From the NCBI GenBank assembly GCA_013398615.1, contig VZSR01003807.1, forward strand, positions 67,130-131,129: a stretch of 64,000 nucleotides of DNA. The letters are read 5' to 3'. The stretch comes from Brachypodius melanocephalos (taxonomy: Eukaryota; Chordata; Aves; Passeriformes; Pycnonotidae). Made by a program: the position numbers and the translations under genes. Shown piece after piece: positions 36,609 through 48,853 of the stretch. The notes beneath the pieces are model-generated. The model saw only the letters and a program-made list of their open reading frames with translations, was not told where the DNA came from and did not search any database. Positions within the stretch are counted from its first letter, which is position 1; each line of letters starts with the position of its first letter.

Positions 36609-39600
36609 GGCTAGGACACTGCTTTCATGCTTCAGTGTAATTTTGTGTGGAGATGTTTTTACATGTCCATAACCAGTGACATGTAGAGTACACTTTTGTT
36701 TCTTTGTCTGCAAAAGCCATTTTTAGCTTCCTCACTCCCTGTCCTTTCACTCACATCAATGAAAAAAAGGATTATGATTCAGAAAGTTCAATAAATGTTT
36801 GTCAGGTGTCTTTTAACACATGGCACTATTTTGGCTCAAAATGCTGTTGAGTTACTTGCTATATTTTCACTTTTTATATTTGTACTGGTGTTACTGAGGA
36901 GGAGCTGCAGCATATTTCCCAGATAATTAATCAATTAATATGAGAATTATTCTACATCTCTACAGGAACCTAACCCTAGTTCCTCTCAAAGGTATATTCA
37001 TGTGTCTAGCAGATAAACTGCCAGAGTGCTTCAGTTCATTTTTGGAGGGGTGGGAAGATATTATTTTTACAGAAACACTAAGATGAAGGTCATAATAGCA
37101 CTCAAATGGAATTTAGTAGCTCAGAGCTAAAAACTGCTCCAGGGCACAGGTGAGTATTCAGTCTGATTTTGATCCATGGAAAGATTGTGGGTAATTTTTC
37201 AGTTGTTATGAGACCCTGTGGGATTATCTCTGCATGTTTTGTCCCCTGCTTGTATCAATATTCTCCTGTTTTACTGTTCATCACTTCTCCTTTGTCCCTC
37301 AGGAAAGAAGTCCAGCTACAGCAGAGTTTGGAAGTAAGACTTGAAGTGCTAGGGGATTTTGCAGTGGTATTGGCTAAGGACTCTCAGTTTTGAGAGTTCT
37401 GGAGAAACTTTGTCATTCGACAGAGAAGACAGCTACAGATTGTCTCAGAAAGTTATGGGGTATAATAAAGCAAAACTTAATTCGTATATTGCAAAATGGA
37501 AGTCTGATGCACAACTGCATCCTTCTCCCATTTCCAAGTATATATTCAAAATTGCCATCTGTTTAGGATAACAGAGTCGGGGTTTTTTTCCTCACAAAAG
37601 TGTTGATATTTTCCAGACCACTGTTGATTCCCTTTTGTGCTTTTTTATTTAGTACAACTACGCACAGGAATTATAACCAAGACATTAGTGGGTCATCTGA
37701 AGTTGTGTAGATGTGTTCCTGTTTCAGCTAGTGTTACGGAGATGCCATTTCTGCCAATATTGTTGTCTCTTGTTAGTCCAATATGCTGTGTCTTGCTAGC
37801 CTTTATACAGGAATTGCCTTGCTGTTTTTGATACGGGGGGCAGATCTCCTGCGGTGGTGGCATTCTGAAACCAGCATGTTTCTGTATTTTCACTGCTTCT
37901 GTGTATTCTGCAGGCTGGATGCTACAGATATTTCAAAGACATTTGTACAAGTTTCTCAGTTTCCCTGTACTATGCCTTTTTGTCCCAAGATCTCTTTTGC
38001 CACCTTTTTCCTTTAAAGGAAAATTTGTACAGATAAATAAGATGCTTTTCTAATGATTTTCTTATAGGTAATGTGCTACCATGAATGTATGAAAATTTCT
38101 TGCTTTAATGAAAATATCCAGTTAATTTGCAGTTCTAGGTTAGTTCTTCAGCAGCTTCAGATAAGGTTCAAATACATGTCTAATCAACTGTGGTGTTCTG
38201 AAATTATGGGATAATTTATTACTTTTCATTTTCCTCAAGTGGGACTACCTTTGGTGAATGCCCAGAAATAAGAAAGAAGAACATAGCAGTCTGGAAGAAC
38301 TTGAATTTTAATAGAGGAAATACTGAGCAGAATTTAGAATGGGCAGTTAGGAGTTTGGTTTAGCAATTTCAACCCCTATCCATGTGTGTATCCATTTACG
38401 TGTGATACTGGATATGCAAAACAAACTCTGCATTTCTCTGACTGTTAAGGTTAGCTGGCTAAAGTGGTGTTTCCTGAAGTAATCTCAGGTCCAAAAAGTG
38501 TCCCATATATATTTTTATGTGTCAACAACAGTTGCCTGAGCCATTTTAGCTCATTGAATTGTTCTTATTGCTCTTATTTAAGCTGCCTTTTGTGTAAAAG
38601 ACATAAGAAGTAGAAGGATGAAGGTCATAAGCAGCATTAAAAAATGCAGGACCTTCCAACTGTTTTATATAAACCTTTATTTTAATTACTGTATCTTTAA
38701 CTGAAAGAGGCTCTTCTTCCATCCTTCTCAGTTTTTCCCACATCAACATTTGATACTGCTAAGACACACATGATAAATCTCAAAATGCTGTTTCACTCCA
38801 TGAAAATCGTCTTCACTATTACAGGAGCAATGATGAGAGGGACAGTAAATCAAACACATTCCCATGATGGCATTAAAAAGAAAGCTCCTTAAAAATGATG
38901 AATGTCTCCCAGTACTTTCACTAAAGAACACCAGACATTTAAAAAAGACATTTTTACAACTCTCCATCTCTGTTATCAGCACTGCAGGGAACTACAGAAA
39001 TTCCATAGGGAGGGAGTCCTGAGAAATGGGGCAGAAGTTGAGAAGCAGGTGTTATATTATATTGGAAAATACAGTCTTTGCCTATTGCAGGAGGTTTATG
39101 CCCTCTTAAATATGCTGGGCTCCTGACAGTGAGATTGCAGAGGTATGGAGATGTGTTTTATTCTCCTGTGAAGCAGCTTTGCTACCTTTTGATTAAGATG
39201 GTATGATCATCTTTTGTGGCCAAAATACAAGTAAGTACCTTTAGAAATTCAGATCTCTTCCAGTATAGTATTACCATCAGACAATACAATGGAAAAAAGT
39301 ATACTTGGGAAGGCAATGAACTTCTAAAACTGTTTTTGCTAGCTGGAGAAAAATATCTAGCTATTTTGTCCTCATACGTAGTACTTTGCCTATACATAAC
39401 GCAGACACAACCGTAGGTGAGATAGGAATAGTAGGGGAATTTACCTTTCCTAATATCTGCATTCAGTGATTATATATCAAGTATTCTTTAGCAGGAGATC
39501 AGAAACCATTGTCTAAACTAGGTAATGATAAGCTTTCACCTTTTTTTTATAGCCCAATCCCATATGATCAAAATTATAGAAAATGGATATGCTAAAATCA

Positions 39601-41538
39601 CAAACCACAAAACTCATACTACATTCCCTGGAAGATTTATTGTGCTGCTCCTCAGATGCTGTTGGAGTGAAATTGGATGAAACTGTGGGGTTTGCAATCA
39701 ACTAAGGCATGATATGTCTGCCTTTAAAAAAATATTATCAGAATGATAAATAGATAAATGGCTAAGCAACTGTACAAGCTTGAATGGTGCAAAATTCTTC
39801 CTCTTAAAGTAATGCTGCTGAATCTAATATCCCTCCTCGTCCTCCATCATTCCATAAGGATGTTTATTTATGTGGTGATGTGGTTGCTTACAGTATACTG
39901 AAAACTTGAAAGCCAATTGCGTTGCCTAACTTTTAGGTAAGTTAGCTGGTTTTGTTTCCTGCCTAGTTGAAAATGTAGGGATTCATCTTAATATTGAAGA
40001 CACAATTTCCTAAAAACTTGCAAATGCAACTTCCTGTCATCACTACATGTGCTTCTAACTTAAATATATTCAGAAAATGATAGAAAAAAGATACAAACTC
40101 AATAACTCCTTATTTCAAATTTGGAGATGACAAGGAAGGTTTGCACTGCAAAAATTAAAAACTTCAGGTGGAACTATATGAAAGGCACAGATTTTCTTTT
40201 ATAGGAAATTCTGTGAATATTTTTGTTGACTTCCTAAGACTATTAAAAAATAATGTTAGCCCAGTAAACCTAGTTTTCACAGAATTAATCTAATTTCTTG
40301 GTGAAATTAGATTCGGTATGACAAAGTTAGTTATTAGTACTAGTTAATGCCATTCTCTTCCTCCATTCATTAATTTTCATGAAAATTTAGGGTAAAAAAA
40401 ATCAAATTCAATTCTCCCAGACTTTAGTCATTCTCACCATTTCTCAAATAGATGAAATAATGTGAATGCATCTGGAAAGGTTTTTCTGCTTTTAGTTTAA
40501 GATGTGGGATATTATATAAATTTCACCAACGTGTTAAATTACTTATGTATAAACTGAGTTCAATTTATACTAAGAGTTTGAATGTACATAGACAACACTG
40601 GTGCCAAACTGGAGCAGAGTGGGTATCAGTAGCAATTCATCACACACGTTCCCCCTGCTGAGACATCATTTATACTCACAAATTCAAAAGCCTGTTGAAA
40701 GGAAAAGCCTGTTTAAAACGCTTGTGTGACTGAGAGTCAGGCCTAAAGTATCTGGATTTGCAAGAAAATTATAAGCCTGTGCACCAAAATGAAATTCAGA
40801 AACTACAGAGTTAATAGTAGCTGGATGAAATTTGAGGAAAGATTGGATCACTGGTATTTAGTGCAATTAGAAAAACCTGTAATTTTGTATGCAGTACTTC
40901 CGAACACTGGAACATCTTATTTGAGTTCAAGCTGAGCCTTTTATCAAATGCAAGACAAGCACCAAAAACTCAGATCTTCTGGCTTCAGCATAAGTACAAA
41001 ATCTGCCTCCTCTTCAGAGTGAACAACATGGATTAATATTGGAGCCCCTTTAGAGCAAGCTCTCCCAAACACCCTTGGATATAATTCCTATAGTGATAGT
41101 GATTTTATTTTTCTTGCCTCAGTTAATACTGATGCATCACTAAGTTTATTGAATTTCTGGTGACTCAAATATATTATAATGAAAACACACTGAAATACAC
41201 TACTGCCATAAAAGGAAACAAGTCTAAACAAGACTCTTTTGATATGGATATAGAAAGCCGTAATATGGATATATAAAGCAGTATTAAAAGCTGAATCCAT
41301 CAGAAGGTTACTAGCTTGGCTGCATTGCCATGTATTCTTTTATGGAGGTTTTAAAATCAGCAGGGCTGATTTGTAATGTCAGGCATTATGACAAAACCTC
41401 TGGCAGCCTCCTTGTCTAAACTTCCTGATGAAGTAACCATCAGTTCAGCATGGTAAGCAAGGCCTGTGATTTAGTGGGTTCTTTTATTTAAATTGTCCTT
41501 TTAGAACCCAAGTATTGTGCTGCAAGGTTTGGATTTTC

Positions 41539-41543
<5 letters not shown>

Positions 41544-41568
<25 letters not shown>
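41544..41568 (+). repeat. Poly(T) run, 25 T
   Basis: The longest uninterrupted homopolymer in the window, in intron 4. Confidence 0.95.
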
Positions 41569-41571
<3 letters not shown>

Positions 41572-41999
41572 CACTGTGATTGTAGTTATTCCAGGGGAAT
41601 AAATTAAAAAAATCAGGGCAGCTAAATTATTTCACACACATACAAGCATCTGTCAGATGCATCATATGAGTGGTTTTTTGGTATTTTTTTTCTTTTAATT
41701 ATAGCAGGTGTGTGTAAGAAGAGACTGTGTTGTAAGAATGGAAGGACTTTGTGGTTTTAAAATTTGATCACTCTATGTGACTGTTCAGAGGGAAAAATAC
41801 CACTTTTAAAGGTCATTTGCAGCAGAGACAGATAAATTGTTACAAGTGTCTAGTAGTTAGAATCATAAAAATGGATGCAATGGTGCATCAGCAAGAAATA
41901 AGGAATGATATCAATTTTAAACCCTAAGGACAAGTGCCTCCTTGAAAAACTACTAAAAAAATTAGTGAATTCTGCATTTCTTGATGTCTTGAAAACAAG

Positions 42000-42430
42000 T
42001 CTGGATTCTGGGCTGGGATGGAGTCCAGGCTGGTGGAATAAGTTGTTAAAACTCATCTCTTGTAATCTTCTTGACCCCCTTCTCGCCTCTGCTGTCTCTT
42101 CTCCCAAGGGCCACAGCTCTGGGATGAGTCCTGAGCCCAGCTCAGGCTCTGTGTCCCTGCCATCCCCCAGCACGGCCACACCAGTGCAGAGTTTCCACGC
42201 GGGCTTGTGTGAACCCTTTAAAGCAGAAAGGGGCAGTTTTTAATCTGAGCCAGGCCTGGCCTAGAGGCTAAAAGAGCCCCTCAGAGCATCTGAGGTGTGA
42301 GGGCAAGACTGAGCAGAGGGAGGGAGCTGCCCTGTACGAGGGACCACCAGGGAGTGGTTCTGGGACGATGCTCCTTCCTGCAGAACTTGTCCTTGCTGGG
42401 CAGTGGGGAAGGGAAAGGGTTGCCAAGCAG
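42000..42430. other. GC-richer block upstream of exon 5
   Basis: About 430 bases are richer in G and C than the rest of intron 4, with agcccagctcaggctctgtg, a ccccagcacggccacacc segment and a few CpG (cacgcggg). It lies 280 bases before exon 5. Open frames of 109-118 codons occur on both strands, as expected by chance in GC-rich DNA, and none is recognised. Confidence 0.45.
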
Positions 42431-42709
42431 CACATGAGCATATTCTTGGATTTGTGTCTATGCAGTGTTTAATGCCACCTCTTTCTGAGGTCTTGTGTTG
42501 GCCAAGAAGTGGAGTCTGGCAGTGTATGGATTGTGCATAAATGCAGAGGTCAGGCAAAGCTAAAACCTTTGGTTTGCAAAGGAAGAATTTGCTGATGTTT
42601 ATTGCTGTGATATACAAAAATGAATCATTAAAGCTGAATGGTGTTTCTCAGACAGCATATTAGAAGAGAAAATAATATTTTTCTGGTTAATTCCTTTTTC
42701 CGATTGCAG

Positions 42710-42757
42710 GTTCAGTGAATGAGAAGCTGCCACAAAGAGAAGGTGCAGGCAAAACAG
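42710..42757 (+). CDS. SMOC2: SMOC2 exon 5: start of SMOC-specific linker
   Basis: This 48-nt exon has phase 1 at both ends. With the G from exon 4 it encodes GSVNEKLPQREGAGKT. It has no cysteine, is polar and starts the linker between the two thyroglobulin domains. The acceptor is a pyrimidine-rich tract ending in gattgcag and the donor is ACAG/gtaaat. Because it is a multiple of three and symmetric in phase, skipping it would keep the frame. The only difference from the human sequence I remember is Ala for Thr at the residue before Gly-Lys-Thr. Assignment rests on the frame, the splice sites and the KLPQREG segment. Confidence 0.93.
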
Positions 42758-45700
42758 GTAAATATCTTAGCTGGCCTTTAAATAGAAGCTAAAATAGCTA
42801 TGGGAGACACTACTGTGGTTTTCCATATGTTTAAATTAACAGTATAAATTTGTGGTGTATCATAGCTGCATATGTAATATGTATGCATGCATAATGCTAC
42901 TAATTTTATGTTTGCATTATAGATATTTAGTAAACTTATAATCATAAACCTATATATAGATATATGTATGCATAGACACTACATTTCTAGTCTCAGTTGT
43001 ATAGACTTTGCAATTCAATGCTGTTTGGAAGACAACTTTCCTTCTCAAATCTATATCCGGAAATATTTTCCCATACTTTTTGACTTTTCCGGAGGACAGA
43101 TTATTCTGTCTATTTGATAAAGATAGCATTCTGCAGTCCCAAAATCTTGGGTACTGGAGTTCTCGCTTTATTTCCATAGCAATCAGTGTTTGAGTCATCT
43201 TGGACCCAGCACTTTGCTTTTATATTGTGATTAATTCATCTAATGTCTTATATTTATATATTGTTGTTTGATACAGGTCATGATGTATATCTTTTTGGCA
43301 GGACAAAATCTGGTGCGAATACGACATAGCTGGTAGATTTGAATTAATGAGATGTCTATGCTCTAAACAAAATAAAAGCTTATACTCTCTAAACACTTGA
43401 AAGAATTTCAGATTCAGCTGAAAACAACATACTAGATATTTCTGTCAGTTACACATAAATTAATTTTAAAGAAGTTACTCATTTTTGTTCTATTGTTAAT
43501 GCCTGTTAATTTTGGTGCATGGTAAATATAATTGACTTTTTTTACAGGCGCTTTTGCAGTGTTGCAATATACCTAACATTTGAATAAACTATAGTTCTGT
43601 TAGGTTAAAAGAATCAGTACTTCTTTAAGGCTAATAATTACAAAGTACTGAAATATCGTTTCTTGGTGTATTTCCAGACAAATTGTGGGTTCCACTAACT
43701 TTAGGTTGCCAATTTTCTTCAGGTCTGGACTTTCATTTTCAACTTTGAACTGAACGAACTGTCCCGTATACAAAACTTGACTGGAATCTTTTCTTCTTGT
43801 TTGTGGCTGTGGTGGCTGAACTCCTGAACCCTGAATGAACAGTCATAGAACAAGGAAATGAACACAGTTTATCGAATCTCCCTTCTTACCACGTATATTT
43901 GTGTCTCAAGTGACAAGATTGCATTTTACTCATGCCTGGTTTTTGTTCTCCAGCACAAACAACTTGAGAGGCTTCTGACCCGGTTCCCAGGTGGTCCTTG
44001 CGTCTTCTCAAATGCTGCTGTCTTTCTCTCCTCACCCTTCTTCCAGATGGTCACTGTCTTATGCTTTAAATAATGTTGTCAGAGACATCCCAAATTCTTT
44101 AGGGGCCCTCACAGAATAGGGACCAGGATCATACATCTGTCTGAGTTAAGGAGCTGTGCTTCAGAGCAGTGAGCTACATTTTGTATCTCAGCTTGTGAGG
44201 GCACTGCAGTATTTTTTGCAACAACCATAACACACTCTGCTCCTCTTTCCTTCCTGTGTTCCTGTGGACTAACCAGGGCTGTGTGGCCCTATTGCAGCCC
44301 AGCAAGCTTGGGCTGGCTCACAGTGTTCTCAGTGCCCCAGAGGACGTGATACAGACCTTCAAGCTGTGGTCTTGAGGACTCTCTCGAGAGACAGCATAGG
44401 CTTTGCCTGAGACAGTCTCCCCTTCCAAGATGTCTCATAGATATGGATCTGGTGAGCCACATCTGTTGTAGTTGTGCCCCTTGCTTTCTCTGGGTATTCC
44501 AACACTGAGTGAATTTCCAACTGCAGATATTGGAGATCAGGAACTTTGTTTGCATGTTTGTGAATTTAAACATTAAACTGAAGAGAAATGAAGCTTAAAA
44601 TATATTCCTTTAAGTATGTTCTCTGGCGCCACAGTTCTCTCCTCTATCCAAGGAAAATATTTATACTCCGAAAAGCACAGGTGTCAGAGTTGGGATCACA
44701 TCCCTTTTTTCTGATTCTTAGCTGACTGCAGAACTCTGTTCTTGGTAACTGAACTCTAAAAACAGAGAAAACAGAATTTAAACAGAATTGTGTTTAAATA
44801 TATGGACTGGTATGCATGTGCCAGCCAGGAAGAATTGTGCAATTAGTCTGTCAGATATCTAATTGATATCGAGCATTTAACATACGCATATTGCAACTGC
44901 ACCAAAACTGTTTTAAATGCTGCTTGAACTTAAGTTCAGGAGGCTGATTTTGATTGGGCTGATTATCACTGAGCTGCAGCATTATGCTGAATTTCAGGTA
45001 ATTACATAAGATTAAATGTGTCACAAATTGAAATTGTGTACCAAAAAATGACTAGAAAAGTGTCATTTAAATGAAGACCTAATTTCTGGCTTGGCTTTGG
45101 TTTGTATCCGCCTACCATAAGTTGCCTTCTGAAATACTGGGTTTCCTGAATCACTTACTGATTGATGATCTAAATATATGTCTTGATTTTCAGTACACTG
45201 GGATACTTGATGGCCTCTCTGAAATTAATCAATGGTCTTATTCCACCACCCAGAGGACACCACAGACATGCCAGGAAATTAGTGAGGAGTGACAGTCTTT
45301 CATAGCATTGGAGCAAAGAATCCTGCCATTGTGTGGACGTGAAGAATAACCACTCTTAAAAGAAACGTCCTTATGCCTTGGTTAAATAATTTTGTATTGA
45401 AAATAAGCTCCCATTGCTGCTGCTTTGGTTTTGTGAAAAGCATAAAGGTCGCTATTCCATGGCTGGAAATTTGGTTTAACCTGCCATCAATATCTACTTG
45501 GTATCTGTATTTGCTGTGACCTAGCCTGTGACCCTTAGAGGCAAAGGTCAGAGTACCCCAAATCCTCTCCATGATTTAAAGAAAACTTAACTTTTTTTTT
45601 TTTAAATCCCTTTTTAAAAAAATTGATGATAATAGCAAAGAGAACATGAGACTCTTCTAAATTGTAGTAGCAAGAAGAAAAGGAGAGACAGCGAGTTAGC

Positions 45701-46737
45701 CTAAGAGCTGCTGCTCCCTTGTTACCCAGGAAAGGCTACATGCCAGAAGCAGCTTCTCAGTTACCTTTGATTTTGTCTTCCATGAAGATGCCAAGAAAAC
45801 AATCTGGAAACTATTTTGGTCCAAGATCCAATTGTGAAATTGCAAGAAATAGTAACAAAACCTTTGCACGGAAGATGCTGTTTATTGCAGTACACCTTGG
45901 TCTTGGAGTAAGCTCTATGCCACAGGAAAATATGACTGGAAAATATGTACTAGCATGGCCTCCTGAGTCATATTTACCCCACATCTGCAATAGTTTTAAA
46001 TAACAAAAACATAATAGAGATGAGTCTTTGGTACCACTCTGTTTAGCAAAAGCTTATTGAAGTAGTTTTTTATGTTTAATTTTTCTTTTCCAGGACTACG
46101 TCCACTGTGTTTTACTGAACCTAAAATGACTCACATCTTGCCATTTCTGTAATTTTCCCTCCCTCTTTTCTTGCAGTAATAGGTGGTAGTGGGTGGAAGG
46201 AGAATGCTGAATAGAGGAGTTGTGCAAACAATATTCTGGTTGTATAATCTATGGATCTTATAAAATCAACTTGATTCTTAAATAGATCCTGCTATGCTTA
46301 AAAAAACATTTGATTTTAAGGTGTCTGCAGCCACTTACTCTCTCCAGGCTATTTTTGCTTTCACAGATCTCACTTCTTCTATACATTTATTTAATTATTT
46401 CTTCAGAAATGCTGATTTTTCAGTTATAATCTATGGGTATCAATGTGCAGCATTAGAAATGAAGAATTACACTCCAGAGAGCAACTTGATCACTTTGTGA
46501 ATCATCGATGGACTTGCAATAAATTCATCATCCAAAACCTCAAACCCCATCCATTTATAAAACATAGTCTGTATATGTTATATATTTGTGCTATGTAGTG
46601 CCTATAAAGAATGTTTAAATTATTGTTTGCTGGCCGGGGCTATGTGCAAATCATTATTTTCAATCATGTATGTACACTTATTTAGCTTACTCTCATAATT
46701 GTAGTCTCCTTGCAAATCTTTTCCATTCTGAATTCAG
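42758..46737 (+). other. SMOC2: SMOC2 intron 5
   Basis: This 4.0-kb phase-1 intron runs from gtaaat to gaattcag. It is mostly AT-rich unique sequence, with a moderately GC-richer block around 44080-44500. I recognise no gene or named repeat. Confidence 0.9.
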
Positions 46738-46788
46738 ATGATGCCTCAGCTCCCGCGCTGGAGACTCAGCCTCAAGGTGATGAAGAAG
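46738..46788 (+). CDS. SMOC2: SMOC2 exon 6: acidic part of the linker
   Basis: This 51-nt exon is phase 1 on both sides and encodes DDASAPALETQPQGDEE, giving its last G to the next exon. The segment is acidic and rich in Ala, Pro and Gln, with no cysteines, as expected for a flexible extracellular spacer. The acceptor ends in gaattcag and the donor is GAAG/gtgagc. It contains a rare run of CpG (tcccgcgctg) for this AT-rich neighbourhood. Only 658 bases separate it from exon 7. The ALETQPQGDEE part is what ties it to SMOC2. Confidence 0.94.
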
Positions 46789-47446
46789 GTGAGCAAGTTT
46801 AACGATGTGGTATTAAACCATGCAGTTATGGACTGTATTCCACAACATAAAATGCCATCTTAGGAGTATCTACAACTGCTGGGGCAAACATCTGTAGCAA
46901 TTTTAATTGTTGCTACTGAGGGCAGACACAAGTTTTAAACTTGAGCCAAAGTGCAGATTAAAACTACGTTCAGATAAGCAAGTCAAAGGGTAAATTCTCT
47001 CCTCAGCATAATGACTAGCAAGACTATCACTATTAAGGCTGATACTTGTGAGGCTTAGTTGTCTCTGGAGAAATTAATTGCCATTAAATAAGCAATAATA
47101 ATCCTGTGTTGTGGCTGCCTTATCACTCACCGCTAATCTTGCAGAATTTGGTCTGCAGCCGTTATATATTTTGGGTCCAGACTAGGACACTTTTATTTTA
47201 ATTAGATATAATTTTCATCTAAAAGTATTTATTTCAATCTTCTGTGTACAAATAGGATAAGAAAAGGACTATTCATGCCTTTGCATGAGTAAAAATCTTA
47301 ACTACCCTAATAAAAAACAGTGGGGCCTTTTTTTTAAAGATCCATGTTTCTTTAAAACTAGTTACGTGCTATTCAGTTGCTAATAATTTTTTAAAATGTT
47401 AACATTTATAAAGTATTTTCTGTTGCCTTTTTTTTTTTTTTCCTAG
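46789..47446 (+). other. SMOC2: SMOC2 intron 6
   Basis: This 658-base phase-1 intron is the shortest in the window. It ends with a long T tract that serves as the polypyrimidine tract of exon 7. A TAAT-rich stretch at 47036-47150 is a candidate regulatory element. Confidence 0.92.
47036..47150. promoter_or_regulatory. Candidate TAAT-rich regulatory element in intron 6
   Basis: The stretch includes gaaattaattgccattaaat, then aagcaataataatcc, and continues to ctcaccgctaatcttgcag. Several TAAT homeodomain-type cores lie close together in non-repetitive sequence. Conservation cannot be tested here, so the call is only a candidate. Confidence 0.25.
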
Positions 47447-47521
47447 ATATAGCTTCTCGTTATCCTACTTTATGGACTGAGCAAGTAAAGAGTAGACAGA
47501 ACAAGACCAATAAAAGCTCAG
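47447..47521 (+). CDS. SMOC2: SMOC2 exon 7: basic part of the linker
   Basis: This 75-nt exon has phase 1 at both ends and encodes DIASRYPTLWTEQVKSRQNK followed by TNKSS, with the last G passed to an exon outside the window. The linker turns from acidic to basic here. The acceptor is unusually strong, an almost pure run of about 14 T ending in tcctag, and the donor TCAG/gtaaga is near consensus. Two overlapping N-glycosylation sequons are visible near the end, Asn-Lys-Thr and Asn-Lys-Ser. The mammalian sequence I remember has only the first, because Asn stands where this one has Ser. The next family residues (Val-Ser-Ser-Cys) and the second thyroglobulin domain are not found before 64000. Confidence 0.96.
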
Positions 47522-48817
47522 GTAAGAAACTGAGATTGTCCTTACATTGCAAAGCTCCTTGGAAGATATGCATGAACCATTTTAATAAACATCATGCTTC
47601 CACTCTCGTTGTATGATAGTGCCTTAATGAGTTGCATGGTGATGATTTACTAAGCTCATGCATCATACGTTCGTTTTATAGAGAAGTACTTTTGGCCGGG
47701 CTTTACTTGGCTAAAATGGAATTAGTCCACTGAAGTCTCTGGGTCACACTTATTTGCATCTGTTAATGAGTCAGACATTTATTCTTTATGTTCTTTTTAA
47801 TTATCTTCCTCTATTATCTGCTTATTTTTGGGTGATACATAGCAAGAAAGTGCTTGAAAAAGACAGTGTGGGTTACATTTTTTTTGGTGGTAAATCTTAG
47901 GAGGCAAACCTGAAAAAAAGCAAACTCCCATCGGAAGCCAGTTTTCAGTGAGCAGGATTCAGAAAGACAGTGTTACTTGCTTTTTACTACATTAGTCACC
48001 TGCTATTTACAAACTGATCACTGGTTTGGTGTGAATTAATTATGTTGCTTTTAAAAAAATAATTGTGGAATTCTGTCTTTACTTATTTTCATCACTGTTT
48101 AGAACTGAGCTTTTTAAACCTGCACTAGGAATGTCAGGTGAATGTCCTAAGACTGAAGTCTCTGTAGTATTCAGATAAATTCAGTGCTTTGCTGGATGAT
48201 AAATTTTGATGCCTTTCTCATTGCTCCTTCCTTTCAGTGGCATAAAATTTAAGAATCTTCCTGGTTTCTATTTCTGTGGAAAAATGTATCGTTTGAAAGG
48301 AAACATGAATGATGTAGGCTATGATTCAGTAAATCACCCCAAACCACGCTTCAAATCCAGTAGAAATTGAGGTTATGCTTTACATTAAGTATTGTGCATG
48401 AGTATTTTAATTATATTGAACTGAGGGCCAAAAGCATATAGAAAAGACAAATAATCATCATAAGAAAGAAAGCATGATTTTGAAAGGTTTAAAGATTCCC
48501 TTATATAAGTTATTTTTAACATCAGTACAATAATTATTAGTAATCTTTTCTTCATCTTGATTTTCCAGTAGGCACTTAAGGGAAGGCCCTTAAACAGTGT
48601 AGATGAGTTTGAAGCAAATACTTCTCATGCTAGAGATTTAATTTGTCATTTCTTTAGTCAATGTGGGCAAGAACAGAATTCCTTTGGGATTTCTGTAGCA
48701 TAAAATATGTGTATAGAAATCTGTCACTGTTAGGAGTGTTTGTTCAATTTCTACAGTGCTAGAGACTAAAGCAAGACTTCTTGAGTTTGCAGTGTAGTTT
48801 GAAACCAAAGCTTCAAA

Positions 48818-48853
48818 ACACACACACACAGATACACACACGTGCACACACAG
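48818..48853 (+). repeat. Interrupted CA microsatellite
   Basis: (CA)n runs interrupted by gat and gtg over 36 bases. Confidence 0.9.

Larger units (their letters stand above)
35163..42709 (+). other. SMOC2: SMOC2 intron 4
   Basis: This 7.5-kb phase-1 intron runs from gtaaat to gattgcag. It contains a CR1 3' tail (36456-36608), a run of 25 T (41544-41568) and a GC-rich stretch at 42000-42430 just upstream of exon 5. The rest appears unique and AT-rich, with no coding evidence. Confidence 0.9.

Noticed and set aside
41850..42617. Three frames of 109-118 codons on both strands
   Set aside because: They cluster in a GC-rich block where stop codons are rare, overlap one another and show no known domain.
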